This document shows, piece by piece, positions 32,963 through 42,760 of a stretch of DNA of 64,000 nucleotides; position 1 is the stretch's first letter; the number at the start of each line of letters is the position of its first letter. Location of the stretch: the NCBI RefSeq assembly GCF_033807575.1, contig NC_084707.1, positions 24,825,888 to 24,889,887 on the forward strand, read 5' to 3'. The translations under genes were made by a program, and so were the position numbers. Source of the DNA: Cydia pomonella (taxonomy: Eukaryota > Arthropoda > Insecta > Lepidoptera > Tortricidae). The notes under the pieces are model-generated. The model was given only the letters and a program-made list of their open reading frames with translations. It made no database searches and was not told the DNA's origin.

Positions 32963-33528
32963 TATTACTAGAGTAATAGGTAATATAATTATAATTAAAT
33001 TAGCCAATAGCTGAACATAACTGTTTTGTACTGCATGGCAATGCCAATTAAATCCCAATTTATTTATATCCTAGCACAATGTACGCCGCCCTACCCAATC
33101 GATTTGGATGGCAAAAAATTCGATGCAGAACAAATACGCACAAAAATTCATGTAAAACGCTCCCGCGGACAGAGCGGGCAACTGGAACAAGTTCGAAACT
33201 GATACCGCTAACTGTTTTATTTTGGAACGAAACTGTAAAAAATACCGATTATATCGCGAAGTGATGTGCCATTGGTCCTGGAATAAATACGCAAAGATAA
33301 ACAAAACACTAGAAACAGAGATGTGAAGCCGAAATGGTCTCCACACAGCAATGCAGCTGGCACGACTAGCGAATTGGAAGTTATGACTAAGCTACACATT
33401 TACACAGTTTTTTTTAATAAAGTTAATCTTTTGTCACAAAAGATTTATTTTCGTGTTTTCGATATCATTAAAGTGTATACTCTTTTATTTGGATGGTATC
33501 AATAAATAAGATCCATCATTAAACCAAT
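32963..33528. other. No gene recognised
   Basis: Overlapping short frames on both strands (33071-33346 minus, 33079-33505 plus) have no family motif and no paired splice sites. Confidence 0.35.
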
Positions 33529-33536
33529 ATATGACG

Positions 33537-33740
33537 CAGGGATCGGAACCGGGTTTTTGGAAAAATTTTGAAATAAACATATATTTCGGTTTATTTTATA
33601 CTCCAAATATAGGACTCGGTTGTGTTTTTAGATAACGACTTCGTATTATTAGATTGCCCAATTAGAACGAAAATAATTAACAAAGAACGAAAAAATACCG
33701 TTTTCGTTCCCATACAAAAAATACCGGTTTCCGATCCCTG
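33537..33740. mobile_element. hAT-type MITE, 204 bp, with exact 8-bp duplication
   Basis: The ends CAGGGATCGGAACCGG and CCGGTTTCCGATCCCTG are inverted repeats with one base difference. The element is flanked by ATATGACG at 33529-33536 and again at 33741-33748. An 8-bp duplication and CAGGG-type ends are hallmarks of the hAT superfamily. The interior is AT-rich with GTTTTCGTTCCCATACAAAA near the right end and no transposase. The exact flanks suggest a fairly young insertion. Confidence 0.9.
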
Positions 33741-33939
33741 ATATGACGTATGTATCCGGACCCGGTGACAGCGGCGGAACGTGTATAGAACTGAGCCGCC
33801 ACTGATTGGATGGATTTGGAGCTAATAGTTCACTTTGATGTTCACATAATCAAACTGTTATCTTACTCATTTTGTTAAAATTATCGTTATGTACAATTTT
33901 TCGTAAGTAATAAAAAAATAAGAATGAAGTTTGTAACTG

Positions 33940-34194
33940 ACGATGCGAAAGTGGTTATAGGAACAGTTAGCTACATCAGCTCATATTCAAGTGCGCGTGC
34001 ACCGTGATTATGAGCTGACTAGCCAAAAGCTTAGGTATAGCTTTAAGGAACTACGGGACGCCAGTCCCGCCTGAACCTTTGTACAATAAACTCGTTTATT
34101 TAATATACGGAGTTAATATAAAGAAGTGATTATTATTACATCCCAATAGGTCACCCAGACGCTATATAATAGAAGTACCGACATACTTCTAAAG
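33940..34194 (+). mobile_element. Probable 5' LTR end of a retrotransposon
   Basis: Immediately before the primer-binding site lies a sequence with ACAATAAACTCG (AATAAA signal, about 34083-34090) and ending ACATACTTCTAAAG. The left limit is uncertain because no second LTR was seen. No gag or pol follows, so this is an orphan LTR with the start of the leader, left after truncation. Confidence 0.5.
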
Positions 34195-34212
34195 TGGTGA
34201 CCCCGACGTGAT
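34195..34212 (+). other. Primer-binding site matching tRNA-Trp 3' end
   Basis: TGGTGACCCCGACGTGAT is the reverse complement of ATCACGTCGGGGTCA plus CCA, the 3' end of eukaryotic tRNA-Trp as I know it. Such an 18-base match just after an LTR is where reverse transcription of an LTR retrotransposon starts. A TACATACATACATA-type microsatellite follows at 34229-34249 after ACGACGACGACG. Confidence 0.7.
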
Positions 34213-34497
34213 ACATACGACGACGACGTCCATACATACATACATACATGTGACGTCCTATATTATGGTTGTTGCTGAAGTTCTTTTGTTCATAGGAAGT
34301 AGCTGTAACTTAAACTTAAAATGTTACAAGATATATTTTTAACAATTAACCATATTAATTTATTTAGAAATTTAGTATTTAAATTATAAAAACAGGTACG
34401 ATAAAAATAATATTTTTCAATTTTTTTTAATTAAGCCCAAGCAAAAGATACTTGAAGGAACTGTCATACGGATTATCATTCGACGCGAGAGGTACAA

Positions 34498-35132
34498 TAG
34501 TACATTACGATACAAGTGCGAAAAATAGGAATAGGATTAAAACACGACCGAAGGGAGTGTTTTAAATCGACACGAGTTGCAAATTACGTATTAGCACATG
34601 TATCGTACAACGTTTTACAGTACATATGGCCCTTTAAATGTTCGACACAGTAACGTAATATGCTAATTTTCGCACTAATGCGGTAAAGTAGCACCATATG
34701 TACTGTAATAGTACATTACGATACAAGTGCAAAAAAATAGAAATTTGCAACATCTATTCGCATTCGCGTTTATCCTACGTTTTACAGTACATTTTTTTTT
34801 ACTGGGGTGTTCCAATAAAGATTATTCTATCTATCTATCTACATATGGCCCTTTAAATTTTCGACATAGTTACGTAATTTGCTAATTATCGCTCAAGTGC
34901 GGTAAAGTAGCTGTACTGTAATAGTACATTACAATACAAGTGCGAAAAATAGGAAATTCGAAATGTGTGGCGGGAGTGTTTTAAACCGACACGAGTTAGG
35001 AATTATTTACCTATTCGTACATGTAACTTACAACGTTTTACAGTATGTAAGTCCCTTTAATTTTTCAACATACTTACGTAATATGCTAATTATCGCACTA
35101 GTACGGCAAAGTAGCACCATATATACTGTAAA
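34498..35132 (+). repeat. Three-unit tandem array of a double-hairpin repeat
   Basis: Units start TAGTACATTACGATACAAGT at 34498, 34709 and 34922 (period about 212 bp). Each complete unit has two hairpins. In the first, TACGATACAAGTGCGAAAAA faces CGCACATGTATCGTA. In the second, TTTTACAGTACATATGG faces CCATATGTACTGTA across GCACTAGTGCGGTAAAGTAG. The middle unit has lost part of hairpin 1 and gained an insertion (34791-34842). Other copies lie at 62571-62800 and, inverted, 653-790. No coding frame runs through the unit. Confidence 0.88.
34791..34842 (+). mobile_element. Retroposon tail inserted in the second array unit
   Basis: T-rich sequence followed by TACTGGGGTGTTCCAATAAA, then GATTATTCTATCTATCTATC, interrupts the ACAGTACATATGG arm. 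The word ACAT occurs on both sides and may be the target duplication. An AATAAA plus TCTA tail is a LINE-like 3' end, so this is a very short 5'-truncated insertion. Confidence 0.7.
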
Positions 35133-35379
35133 GAATAGTGTAGTGAGACTAGTGAAAAAATGCATGTCGCACATCACTAGTTCCGCCGGTGTCGGTGTCC
35201 GTTCAGTGGTGTAATCATAGCCCGGCCAAACTTGGCGCGTTATTTACCGCCCCCAATCACGCCTCGCTTTTTACTTAATTGTATAATTGGGATTTATAAT
35301 GTTACTGCAGTATTGTGGAATATCATTAACCTCTTGTCTGTGTACAATAACGTTCCTGACGAAATTTTTAGTCACATTT

Positions 35380-35587
35380 TAGCATTTTATAAACGATTCG
35401 TCATGAACCTTGGAATGAACTGTCGCTTGCGGTAATTCCGGACCGATACGACCTTCAAGAAAGCGTACTCTCATCTTATAGGCCGGCTACGCACTTACAA
35501 CCCTTCTGGTGTTGCGGGTGTCCATGGGCGTCAGTTATCACTTACCATCAGGTGATCGGTCTGCTCGTTTGCCTCCTATATCATAAA
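35380..35587 (+). mobile_element. LINE ORF2 C-terminus and 3' end (family H)
   Basis: A frame reads PWNELSLAVIPDRYDLQ, matching the W-N-x-L-P-x-x-V-x-x-x-x-x-x-x-x-F region at the end of CR1/Jockey-type reverse transcriptases, then runs into the 3' UTR. The UTR has GGTGTCCATGGGCG, CTTACCATCAGGTGATCGGT and CTGCTCGTTTGCCTCCTATA, then an A tail at 35580-35587. Truncated at the 5' side. Related tails at 16415-16600 and 20280-20410 are inverted. Confidence 0.72.
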
Positions 35588-36087
35588 AAACCGGCCAAGT
35601 GCGAGTCAGACTCGCACACTGAGGGTTCCGTACAAACCTGTAGGTATATAAGTAAAAGTTCACCCATCGCGACAATCGAGTCATATTAATTATTTAAAAT
35701 ATTATATGATGTAACTAAAAATTTACGGTTTTCGCAATTTTTCCTTTATCTGTGCTATAAGACGTTGCTTTGTACCAAATTTCAAGATTTTGAGTTCACG
35801 GGAGGTTTTGATTCCCTTGCGAAAGTCGAAAATTTGCGGAAATTTGCGGCTTAAACGGCTGTATCTTTTGATTGCGTTGGTTTAGAAGTTTGATTTTTTC
35901 ACAGCTCCAAGGTACAGTATACCTGATTATTTGATATAAATCCAGCTTGATATCTCCACGCATTCCTCCGAAAAAGGGTCTTGACAGACAGACAGACGGA
36001 CGGACGGACAACAAAGTTGTCAGACCACTCAAAGTGATCCTATAAGGGTTCAATTTTTTTTCTTTTGAGGTACGGAACCCTAAAAAA
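35588..36087 (-). repeat. 500-bp dispersed repeat, minus orientation
   Basis: It starts AACCGGCCAAGTGCGAGTCA, GACTCGCACACTGAGGGTTC and ends TGAGGTACGGAACCCTAAAA. Near the right end is a GACAGACAGACAGACGGACG microsatellite (35983-36010). The ends match, inverted, those of 19607-20155. I recall this element as very common in Lepidoptera. The minus-strand 85-codon frame over the microsatellite is a by-product. Confidence 0.78.
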
Positions 36088-36149
36088 TGCTCTGTTTAGC
36101 ACAATCGAGGTTTGAACCCTGGATTTTTGACTACGTACCGACATAGAAA

Positions 36150-36520
36150 AATAAATAAGCATAAAGTGCTCACTCCGTACATTAGTTTCCTTACAAATTG
36201 TTTATTATTTCCTGAGTCGACATCTAGCGTCAAGTAGCGGATTTATCAGTATCCCTACTTGACACTATGTGTCACGATTATCGTGACTGAAGAAAAGTGG
36301 ATTGCTCAACAATCTACAATTCATATTACAAGCACAAGGAGTTGAATAGAGTTCCTTGAAAATTGTTGAGCATTAGACTTATAGCTCATCGCGACATCTA
36401 ATGTCACGTAGCAGTACTAAATCCTCTAATTGACACCAGATGTCGACTACGAAAATAATATGCGTTTTGGTAAGAAAACTGATGTATGGAGTAAGCACTC
36501 TATGCTAACTTATTTGTGTA
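36150..36520. repeat. Large foldback element, about 370 bp
   Basis: Long imperfect inverted arms include GCATAAAGTGCTCACTCCGT versus its partner TGGAGTAAGCACTCTATGC, then GTCGACATCTAGCGTCAAGT versus AATTGACACCAGATGTCGAC, and TGTCACGATTATCG versus CGCGACATCTAATGTCACG. The arms are roughly 100 bp each around a loop containing a smaller inverted pair (GCTCAACAATCT / AATTGTTGAGC). No coding frame. Confidence 0.72.
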
Positions 36521-36782
36521 TGCACACAAATAAAAGGTTAAATTAGCCTTATTTAGTACACTAAACGTTATATAGTCTGAGAATTTAAAATAAATGTAGG
36601 TAAATGTATTACGGAACCGCAAATGTCCGTTTTGGTAGTGGTTGCACATGTAAAATAAACTCTAAAATCTTCATCGGCAAATTAATATCTCTTGAACAAT
36701 GCTCAAAATTCAGAAATGTCATATTTTTTACGATCAACAATTAAAGTTAGGTCTGAAGTGGATTTGTAGTCCTATAAGGCTT

Positions 36783-36925
36783 AGATTACCCTCTGGGTTG
36801 AAAGATCAGATGGCAGCCGCTTTCGTAAAAACTAGTGTCTACGCCAACTGTCGGGATTAGTTGCCAAGCTGACCGCAGGCTTCGATGTGTCGTGGCAAAA
36901 TGCCGGGACAACGCGAGGAAGAAGA
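36783..36925 (+). mobile_element. SINE family B, 3' half
   Basis: It has TTACCCTCTGGGTTGAAAGA, CAGATGGCAGCCGCTTTCGT, GGGATTAGTTGCCAAGC, GTCGTGGCAAAATGCCGGGA and an ACGCGAGGAAGAAGAAG tail. The tRNA head is missing, which is usual for retroposons truncated at the 5' end. Confidence 0.85.
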
Positions 36926-37496
36926 AGTGGATTTGTAGTACATTTTCCATTCCGATATTTAACTCCCCATTCCATAAATAACGATACTTGAAAGTACACT
37001 TAAGAAATAATATATAAATTTATAATTAGTCAAGTTTTTTAAAAGGCATGTATTTTAATTTCCTCGTATTCGAAATGAAAAGTAGAGTGTTTTACTAGGG
37101 TAAAAGGCATCATTTCAGCCTCGGACTATTGACGCTCTCACTGTGTTCGAGCGCCAAACTACCTTGACAGAAATGGGTGCCTTTGATCTCTTGTTGAACA
37201 ATCTACTAATGTGGTTTCATAAACGATCTCATTAATTAGTCATGGCTCAATCAGGATCAATCGATGAAGCGCTTTTTAACATGCAACGTCTATCTAAGGA
37301 AAACAACTGACCGATTATAATATATAATATCAATTCAATAATTATATTAGTGTTTCTCGCTCACACGTATTTGACTACGCCTAGGAAGGATTAAGCGTAT
37401 GCCATCAATTCGTTTTCAGTTTCATTTTGCTATGTTATATACACAAAGAATAACTTCCTTGAATTAATCATTTCAATTAATTTTATAATTTATGTT
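36926..37496. other. AT-rich stretch, nothing recognised
   Basis: No supported exon, RNA gene or element boundary. Confidence 0.4.
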
Positions 37497-37690
37497 TCGC
37501 CGGCGTAGCGTGCGTGTTACACATAACTTGCAACGATATTTATGAAAGATGAGAATGGTGGGATTTTTAAACGGTGGTTTGTGGGTTATTTCTGGACTTA
37601 CACCGTAAATTGTGTGGTATATACGGCCAGGAAGGCACGGATTGCCTGACGAAGACGTGTTAAAACATGAAATATACGGTGTTTTTTCAT
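37497..37690 (-). other. Open minus-strand segment, unclassified
   Basis: The minus strand is open for about 60 codons, with peptides such as GNPCLPGRIYHTIYGVSPEI and HKPPFKNPTILIF. A possible acceptor (TTCGTCAG) precedes GGCAAT and a GTGTAAGT donor-like word follows, which would leave a mini-exon. No family is recognised. It may be an old transposon fragment instead. Confidence 0.25.
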
Positions 37691-37899
37691 TCAAGTTTTA
37701 AAACAAAGCGGCAAAGCATGAAATTGTGATACCAGTTTATATTACTAGCCTTTGTTTGCGACTTCCAGTAGGCCTGACATGGTCGGTTTTTTATCATGTA
37801 TCATCATGCCTGTCACGTTCTAACAAGTGGGTCAAAGGTTTGTACGTAACGCACAAATGTAAGTTTTTGTTTGACCTAATGGTTGACTGGTAGAGAATG

Positions 37900-38530
37900 C
37901 CTCCCATTCGCTTGCCATTGCCATTCGCTTCGCTCGTGATTCAATTACAGAATATTTCGCTTACTCAGGACTTAAAATCAACACTTGCAAGAATCGCAAG
38001 TCAGACCCCACATGGAGTACTGCTGTCACCTTTGGGCAGGAGCACCTGGATGCCAGCTTGGACCCTTCGACTCAGTCCAAAGGCGCGCTGTACGAATCGT
38101 CGACGATCCCAAACTCACAAGCGGCATTGAACCATTAAGTCTAAGGAGAGACGTGGCTCCTTGTGTGTGTTCTACCGCTTGTACAATGGGCTGTGCTCTG
38201 AAGAATTGTTTGACATGATGCCAACGGCCACTTTCTATCACCGCACCGCTCGCCGTCGGCAGGGTGTTCATCCTCATACCCTAGAGCCTAAATGGTCGCG
38301 CACTGTGTGGTTTAAGAGGAATTTCCTCCCGCGGACGCTCCGGCTGTGGAATGAGCTCCCTGCCGAGGTTTTCCCGAGGTATGGGGTTCTTCAAAAAAAG
38401 GAGTGTACAGGTTTTTAAAGGTTCGGCAACGCGCATGTAACACCTCTGTTGCAGGCGTCCATAGGCTACGGTGACTGCTTACCATCAGGCGGGCCGTAAG
38501 CTTGTTTGCCACCGACGTGGTATTAAAAAA
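37900..38530 (+). pseudogene. Decayed CR1/Jockey-like LINE ORF2 C-terminus with 3' end
   Basis: Overlapping plus-strand frames carry QVRPHMEYCCHLW, DSVQRRAVRIVDD, then CVFYRLYNGLCSEELFDMMP and WFKRNFLPRTLRLWNELPAE. These are the thumb and C-terminal region of a CR1/Jockey-type reverse transcriptase (R-P-x-L/M-E-Y, R-R-A, L-W-N-x-L-P). The frame shifts at least twice (near 38000 and 38150), so no protein can be made. The 3' UTR with GGCAACGCGCATGTAACACC and CCATCAGGCGGGCCGTAAGC ends in an A run at 38522-38530 and defines family J. The catalytic YADD and endonuclease regions are missing. Confidence 0.8.
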
Positions 38531-39832
38531 AAACAACTTTCCTCTCTTGTGGCACCAATAACTATTTGGCAATCGTAATATGATCTAAAAAAAGCGCCAC
38601 GGTTTTCTTAAACTCGCTGCGCCTTAAGCGGTTCGTTATGAGAAGGAAAAATCAAATATTAGAAGTAGAAGTATTTTGTGATCGCAAATGCTAATAAAGG
38701 CTGCGTGGGCGGCGCCGAAGTACAATACGTATTGTCAGCGCGAGCTCGTTTTACCTACCTTATTATACTTTACTTCCTGTACTTGAGGTAGCACAGCCTC
38801 TTCACTACAATTCTCGCGTCGAATGATTCTCTCTCTGTGATCTGAGTTCTTTAAATTCTCTTTTTTTTTTGCTCATTTAAAACAATCAAAAATACATGTT
38901 TCTAGTATTTCATTAATTCAATGTGTGCCCTAGGTCACTGCTCAACCCTGTCTATGAAACCGATGTTCGAATCCCGATAAGGGCAGTTATTAACATTAAC
39001 ATTATTTTGTTTTTAAATGTCAGATTGTGACGCAACGTCTTGGAAATCAACCATCAAATAGTAGTAGATTCATAATTAGTTTTTAGCTGTGTAAACCTAC
39101 GAATAAAACAAATTGTCATTTTTTCTTATTTTCTATGAAAATTTGATAGAAGCACTATGTATACAAATCTCGGCGAGAAACGGAATTGCCAGCTGCGTAT
39201 TCCTATACATTTATATCTACTTGGCCTGCAACCCTTCGTTTCCCGGTCTCTTTAGTAATTTACTAATATTATTTATATCAAATGAACAGGCTGTGCTCCC
39301 GTCGTCACCGCAGCGCGACACCAATTCCTACTCTAAAGTTTTGCACCAAAAAGTTGTACTCGTACAGCGCAGCACCCGTTTTTCTTTTCACCCTTCTTGT
39401 AATGAACTTCCTGCAGAGCAAATCCGGAAATAATAGGTGCGAATGCAATTGGACCGAGCTGGAGGAAAAGCTTTCGGAAACCGTTTTCGCGACTAGGATT
39501 TGCTTGCGCGCTCGACAACGCTCGATAGCGTTTTAGATAAAGTTATAGCTACAATGGTGTGTTGAAACGGTCGTTTTCGGAAAATATGTGGAAGGTCTAA
39601 TTGTCATGACGTGATATAAAATTTATGAGAAAATCGATGGTGATTTAAGCTGTTTTTTTGGGTACAAAAATGACGGTTTGATTGGGCAATTTACTATCCA
39701 ATTTATTTAGTCTTGTTTCCAATTTTACGTGGCCACTCATTTAGATATCGAACTAGTGACTAAAATTACACGATTAAACCGGAATTATTAGCTTAGTATA
39801 GAATGACTCACAACAGTTTAAATTCGATCATC
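38531..39832. other. No gene; SINE A head remnant at 38917-38988
   Basis: At 38926-38988, CTGCTCAACCCTGTCTATGA, ACCGATGTTCGAATCCC and GATAAGGGCAG match the tRNA-like head of SINE family A with many changes. The frames at 39113-39536 on both strands have no family motif and are not called. Confidence 0.45.
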
Positions 39833-39975
39833 GGTGGCCCCACACCGGTTGATAACGTTATATAATATCGTGTGGCAGGAACAACATGATATTATTGTGA
39901 GTGTTTCATTATGTTGGCCCTATAACACAATGTTATATATTATAACATTTTATAACAGCCAGTGTGGGACCGCCA
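39833..39975. repeat. Foldback MITE, about 143 bp
   Basis: The ends GGTGGCCCCACACCGG and CCAGTGTGGGACCGCC are inverted. Inner arms ATAACGTTATATAATAT and ATATTATAACATTTTATAAC are partly inverted. No coding frame and no clear target duplication. Confidence 0.68.
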
Positions 39976-40156
39976 TTAGATGCATGCAATAATGTATGGT
40001 ATTTAAAAAAGAGTAATCATGGAAAACACTGACGTTATTGTACAGTACCTACATATTTATTTATTTGCATTAAAGTTCGGGTTTTGTAATATTTGGATGT
40101 ATTTTTAAATTGATAGGTTAGGTTACAGAGCGCCTACAGTTCTAGATACTTTTTAA

Positions 40157-41193
40157 CCCTTAACCACCTACCTACCGTCTCACAGACTCATTCAATAATA
40201 AAAATGGTATAATTCTAAGTGTGAGCATCGGAGAAACGTGTGTGTCCTTGTACCTTCCTCCCTCCCGCCTCAGTGCCGCATCACCGCTCGCCGAGGTCGG
40301 TCGTGCATGCGTTTAGTTTTGGTGAGTATATTTCTGCCTCGGCCCGTCTCTGAGACGGGTGGTAGGTGCTTACGTTTTTTTTTCTTGCGGTCTCGGAGAC
40401 GGGTTGTAGGAGGCTACGTAACTATGCACTCTTATTTTCTTTACCAAGGCAACTGTTTGTCTAGTATAATAGTCGGTGACCTTGTCTTCGTAAAAGTACA
40501 CTTATTATTTTATGAGCGACGAATATTACTTTAAAAGTTTTAAGTGTTTTTCTATGCATCTAAGTAGGTTTGTAAATACTTAAAAATGCTCTAAATCGCA
40601 TACTTTTCCACAACTACAACGATCATTTGCCAACACTCCAAAACGCTAATGGTGTTGAAGAATGCTTGGAAGTGCGCAAAACCTGCTCTACGTGTGACCC
40701 GAAGAAGAAACGCAGAACGCAGTACATGTGTTTCGAATGCAAAAAAACCAATTTGCCTAGAATGTGCGAACAAATTGTGCATTCGCTGCCGCGAAAAGCA
40801 GTAACTTGGTGGTCTGCAATTTTATTAAAATAGTGCCTTTTTTGTACCGTTATATTGCTAATTAGCTTTGTTGATTATTAAATAATAAGAAATAATTACT
40901 TGGATCTCTATAAGAAGTTATAATTTACGTTGAACTCACCTTTTAAAGGATATATTGTTCCTAGAGTAAATTTAAAGACTGGCGCCATATGTTTAAGAGA
41001 AAAATATGTTATGTTCGTGTTTTTGATGTTATTTTTATATTAATAAACAATTTAACTTGGGTAATTGTTGTTTCTATTTCCAAAAACCTATATAAACCAT
41101 AACATTTAAAATATAAGGTCGATATTATGTAGCCGTCCTAAGGACGGGAGGTAGGTGCATGTGTAATAAAAATAGTAGGTAGGTAGTTAAGGG
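40157..41193 (+). mobile_element. piggyBac deletion derivative, 1037 bp, TTAA-flanked
   Basis: The left end CCCTTAACCACCTACCTACC and the right end GGTAGGTAGTTAAGGG are inverted repeats. Each is flanked by TTAA (40153-40156 and 41194-41197), the exact target duplication of piggyBac. A GAGACGGGTGGTAGGTGC-type motif recurs at about 40350-40370 and 40400-40420, and as GGACGGGAGGTAGGTGC at 41144-41160. These could be internal transposase-binding repeats. Only the Cys-rich C-terminal domain of a transposase remains (40589-40828). An AATAAA lies at about 41041. Confidence 0.88.
40589..40828 (+). pseudogene. piggyBac transposase C-terminal Cys-rich domain, frameshifted
   Basis: The frame reads ILFHNYNDHLPTLQN, then VRKTCSTCDPKKKRRTQYMC and FECKK. 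At an A run near 40739-40746 the frame must shift by one base to continue into ICLECANKLCIRC and a stop at 40826. The Cys spacing (C-x2-C, C-x2-C, then C-x2-C and C-x2-C) is that of the RING-like zinc-binding domain at the C-terminus of piggyBac transposases, which binds the element's own DNA. The catalytic DDD core is absent. The fragment cannot transpose. Confidence 0.75.
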
Positions 41194-41197
41194 TTAA

Positions 41198-42399
41198 ATT
41201 AAACATGAAAATGGGATGGCAACAAGTGTGCCGTGAAGTTAACATAACAAGTCAGATTTAAGCGAGTCCCTCACTCACTTTCAGCTCATTTCTAAAATAG
41301 GTCCTTTGTTACCGTTTCACAAAGGAATAGATTACAAACGGTTTTAAATCCAGACACATATGTCAGGTGCGTTCGTTGTACATTTAACACGTTCTCTGTG
41401 CACGAAACAAATAGCTATATCTAGTTTTGAATGGACATATTCAATTTTATTTTAATAAAATAAAAACAAGCAAAAAATATATACGGTATAACGTAGTATA
41501 AAAAATGGAAGATAGAAATAATACACCACAGACGTTAAAATAGGTCCCTCTTTACTTTTCCTATTTTTAAACATATTGACAGAAAAGTAGTAATTTTTCT
41601 GTCAAGGCCAGTCATTAAGTCGTGTACAGAGTCGTAGAATATAATTATATTAAGTAACAAAAAATAACCATACTTTCTATTGAGTAAGGATGAATATCCT
41701 TCTGAGGACTGAGTTTTAATATTTTCTAGCTTAATTTTAATTCTGTTAAATTGATGGATTCAATAATTAATTGGGGACTTTATAAGTAATCAATGTATGT
41801 TTAGAACGCTGATCGTCAGGAGGATACTTATTTTTGTGAGTTGTGGTCAGAGTTTCTTCCTGAAAATGGCATGTGCAACTGTGCCGAAATACCGGGAATT
41901 CAGAAAAACAATTATCAATGTAAATTCTCCATTAACATATTTATAGTAAAAATGACGCTGTTAGCTTGAAAAGGAAAAAAAAGTTTCAGATTCCTTCCAA
42001 ATGCCATACCCATACCGTGGAGAATATACCGGAAAGTGGGTATTTTCTCCCCCGCTAATGAAATTACCAGACGAAACGGAACGGTACCCGGCCGCAAACT
42101 GGGAATTTCTGGAAAACGTTGTGATTGGCTTTGTGATGGTGAGAGCTGACGTCCCCGAAATTGTTAGTGGCGTCTGTAATTAGGGCACTAATAATAATAG
42201 GCAGCCTAGGGTTGTTTATTACAAACACAGAGAGAGGTTAGTTAATGAATTGCGACTGTACCAGTAGTCTCTGTTTGTAGTAGTGGACTTTCTGTAATGT
42301 AAAACTGGCAAACATTTGAGACTTTGAATACAACTTGAAAAAATGTACCTGTCTTAAAATCCGTAGCGTAAGAATAACATCGTTCTACGATATTATAGA
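41198..42399. other. AT-rich stretch, nothing recognised
   Basis: The 60-codon frames on both strands around 41915-42183 overlap each other and show no family motif. Confidence 0.4.
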
Positions 42400-42548
42400 G
42401 TTAGACCAAGCTAAGTTAGCACCGAATTTGATAGCTTAGACTGTGCAAGTGTTATTTACAAACGTCATACTTTCATAGAATTTTCACATTTAAAATAGCT
42501 TGCACAATCTGAGCTATCAAAATCGCTGCCAACTTAACTTGGCCTAAC
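42400..42548. repeat. Foldback MITE, about 149 bp
   Basis: The left arm GTTAGACCAAGCTAAGTTAG with TTTGATAGCTTAGACTGTGC faces the right arm GCACAATCTGAGCTATCAAA with CTTAACTTGGCCTAAC. The arms are about 55 bp with few mismatches. I recall a MITE with the same GACCAAG ends as common in moths. Its right end is 24 bp from the MITE at 42572. Confidence 0.82.
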
Positions 42549-42571
42549 ACCACCTACCTTATACATGATCA

Positions 42572-42760
42572 GTACCCCTAGTGTAAATATTTTCGACAGC
42601 GAAACGTGACGTACGCGTTTGCGTTAATTGTCATTTTGTATGAGATTTATGACTTTCCAAAACGTAGCTTGGCGCGCTGTCCAAAAACCCATACAAAATG
42701 AGACTTAACGCAAACGCGTACGTCACGTTTCGCTATCGAATAAAATTACACCAGGGGTAC
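42572..42760. mobile_element. Palindromic MITE family C, copy 3
   Basis: The ends GTACCCCTAGTGTAAAT and ACACCAGGGGTAC, with arms ACGCGTTTGCGTTAATTGTC and its inverse, match copies 1 and 2. There are a few substitutions and a short deletion in the loop (CGTAGCTTGGCGCGC). Confidence 0.87.

Noticed and set aside
33071..33346. Minus-strand 91-codon frame
   Set aside because: No family, no splice signals, and overlapping plus-strand frames of similar length.
35796..36053. 85-codon minus-strand frame with SVRPSVCLS repeats
   Set aside because: It is the translation of a GACA/GACG microsatellite within a dispersed repeat.
40238..40534. 98-codon frame as a host gene
   Set aside because: Lies inside the piggyBac element between its left end and the Cys-rich remnant, covers the internal GAGACGG repeats and shows no transposase motif.
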